Shown here one piece after another: positions 45,508 through 46,009 of a stretch of DNA of 46,009 nt. The notes under the pieces are model-generated. The model was given only the letters and a program-made list of their open reading frames with translations. It was not told the DNA's origin and searched no databases. Numbering within the stretch: position 1 is the first letter of the stretch; each line of letters starts with the position of its first letter. The stretch comes from a virus: positions 1 to 46,009 of IMG/VR virus record IMGVR_UViG_3300034108_000621; one strand, given 5' to 3'. Both the position numbers and the translations under genes were made by a program.

Positions 45508-46009
45508 ATGACCAAATACGACCCCGCACTAGGCGAAATGTTGAGCGTATCCGAGGTGTCAAACCTAACTGGTTTCACCCCTCACCAACTACGAAGCTGG
45601 CGAAAACCTGAGAACTACGACAGGGCAATTTTCAAGGCTTACCGAGATGAAGCCTCTAGCAACTCAGTTTGGTATCGCAAAGATGACATAGACCTATGGA
45701 GAGAACAGAAAGGCATTACAACAGGGCTAGCAGAAATACCAGCCCCCAATGCTATCTCTACCCCGCTACGCAACCCTGAAGCTGAGGGCGATAAGCGGGA
45801 CACCCTAAAGAAACTTATGGGCATTACAACAGCCAACGCCTACTTGAAATGGTATCAGTGGTATTGCGACAGCTCTGGCTTGACCTTTAGCGAGGCTAGC
45901 AACAAGGTAGAACAATGGCAGAAAGAACTATGGGCATTACATACAGGGCTACCGCTTGACCAAATCGGCAAGTTTCCTACCAGAAAACAGCGAGGCGAAC
46001 AGCCTGAGC
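45508..46009 (+). CDS. Winged-HTH protein, candidate initiator or regulator (allele B, 3' truncated)
   Basis: 167 codons are present before the window ends; the copy A protein has 205. ATG follows AGGAAAGGA. HTH at about 12-32 (LSVSEVSNLTGFTPHQLRSW), wing around 50-65 (SSNSVWYRKDDIDLWRE), then a Pro/Ala linker and, from about residue 99, LKKLMGITTANAYLKWYQWY and a C-terminal half nearly the same as copy A (only synonymous changes after the first few residues). The N-terminal half has about one third of residues in common with A, with insertions. It faces CTTAGAY arrays rather than CTRCTCA. Confidence 0.72.
   Translation, partial: MTKYDPALGEMLSVSEVSNLTGFTPHQLRSWRKPENYDRAIFKAYRDEASSNSVWYRKDDIDLWREQKGITTGLAEIPAPNAISTPLRNPEAEGDKRDTLKKLMGITTANAYLKWYQWYCDSSGLTFSEASNKVEQWQKELWALHTGLPLDQIGKFPTRKQRGEQPE

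Larger units (their letters stand above)
44421..46009. repeat. Diverged copy B of the terminal locus, homologous to 1-1378
   Basis: Same order as copy A: end of acidic gene, small genes, two zinc-ribbon genes, DnaA-box pair, heptamer arrays around an AT-rich core, and the HTH gene. Differences: three small genes in place of one, CTTAGAY heptamers in place of CTRCTCA, and a different N-terminal half of the HTH protein. It runs to the last base of the window, so the 3' end of the HTH gene is missing here. Confidence 0.85.

Overview
This window reads as a nearly complete genome of a short-tailed, P22-like podophage. The host is probably an actinobacterium, perhaps a freshwater Microbacteriaceae-like lineage, but that is inference. 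It rests on an actinophage-type OB-fold ssDNA-binding protein, a Cas4-like nuclease, a small HTH protein ending in a Cys-x-Cys motif, a holin with a DGRIDADEI tail, and two genes that look leaderless. I found no tRNA, CRISPR array, insertion sequence, integrase, DNA polymerase or RNA polymerase.

Layout. (1) 1-5403, plus strand: tiny, tightly overlapping early genes, many with CxxC zinc-ribbon pairs, plus a locus at 588-1504 that looks like a plasmid origin or operator: two DnaA-box-like 9-mers, heptamer arrays, an AT-rich core and a winged-HTH protein. (2) 5393-11803, plus: DNA metabolism, with an SNF2-type helicase, a Cas4-like exonuclease, an ssDNA-binding protein, a primase-D5 helicase fusion and an HNH protein. 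(3) 11800-13937, minus: metallophosphoesterase, small HTH protein, holin candidate and M23 endolysin. (4) 14019-14837, plus: an AT-rich sulfotransferase that looks like a moron. (5) 14817-19954, minus: tail fibre and adhesin cluster with three glycine-rich adhesins, two collagen-like proteins and paralogous partner proteins. (6) 19984-38959, plus: nuclease, large terminase, portal, scaffold, major capsid protein followed by a strong terminator, connectors, tail hub, and ejection proteins ending in one of 2355 residues. (7) 39164-42025, minus: small basic proteins, an XhlA-like membrane protein, a coiled-coil fibre, a small-terminase candidate and a double-HTH regulator. (8) 42061-46009, plus: a second set of tiny early genes with structured RNA leaders, ending in a second, diverged version of the origin-like locus.

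The main observation is that the two ends overlap in content. Bases 1-127 are identical to 44421-44547, and the end of the window matches bases up to 1378. Between these anchors the two versions are collinear but diverged. The simplest reading is a circular or circularly permuted genome of about 44.4 kb, with the overlap represented by two alleles of one locus from co-existing phages. A true tandem duplication is the alternative. Between the versions the C-terminal half of the HTH protein is nearly identical, while its N-terminal DNA-binding half and the flanking heptamers have changed together (CTRCTCA in one, CTTAGAY in the other). This suggests a specificity switch like plasmid incompatibility or phage immunity groups.

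How the genes fit together: the HTH protein with its iteron-like sites and DnaA boxes may start or control replication, which the primase-helicase, SNF2 helicase, ssDNA-binding protein and nuclease would carry out with host polymerase. The terminases fill a P22-like head through the portal. Ejection proteins accompany DNA entry, glycine-rich and collagen-like fibres recognise the host, and M23 endolysin with holin candidates releases progeny.
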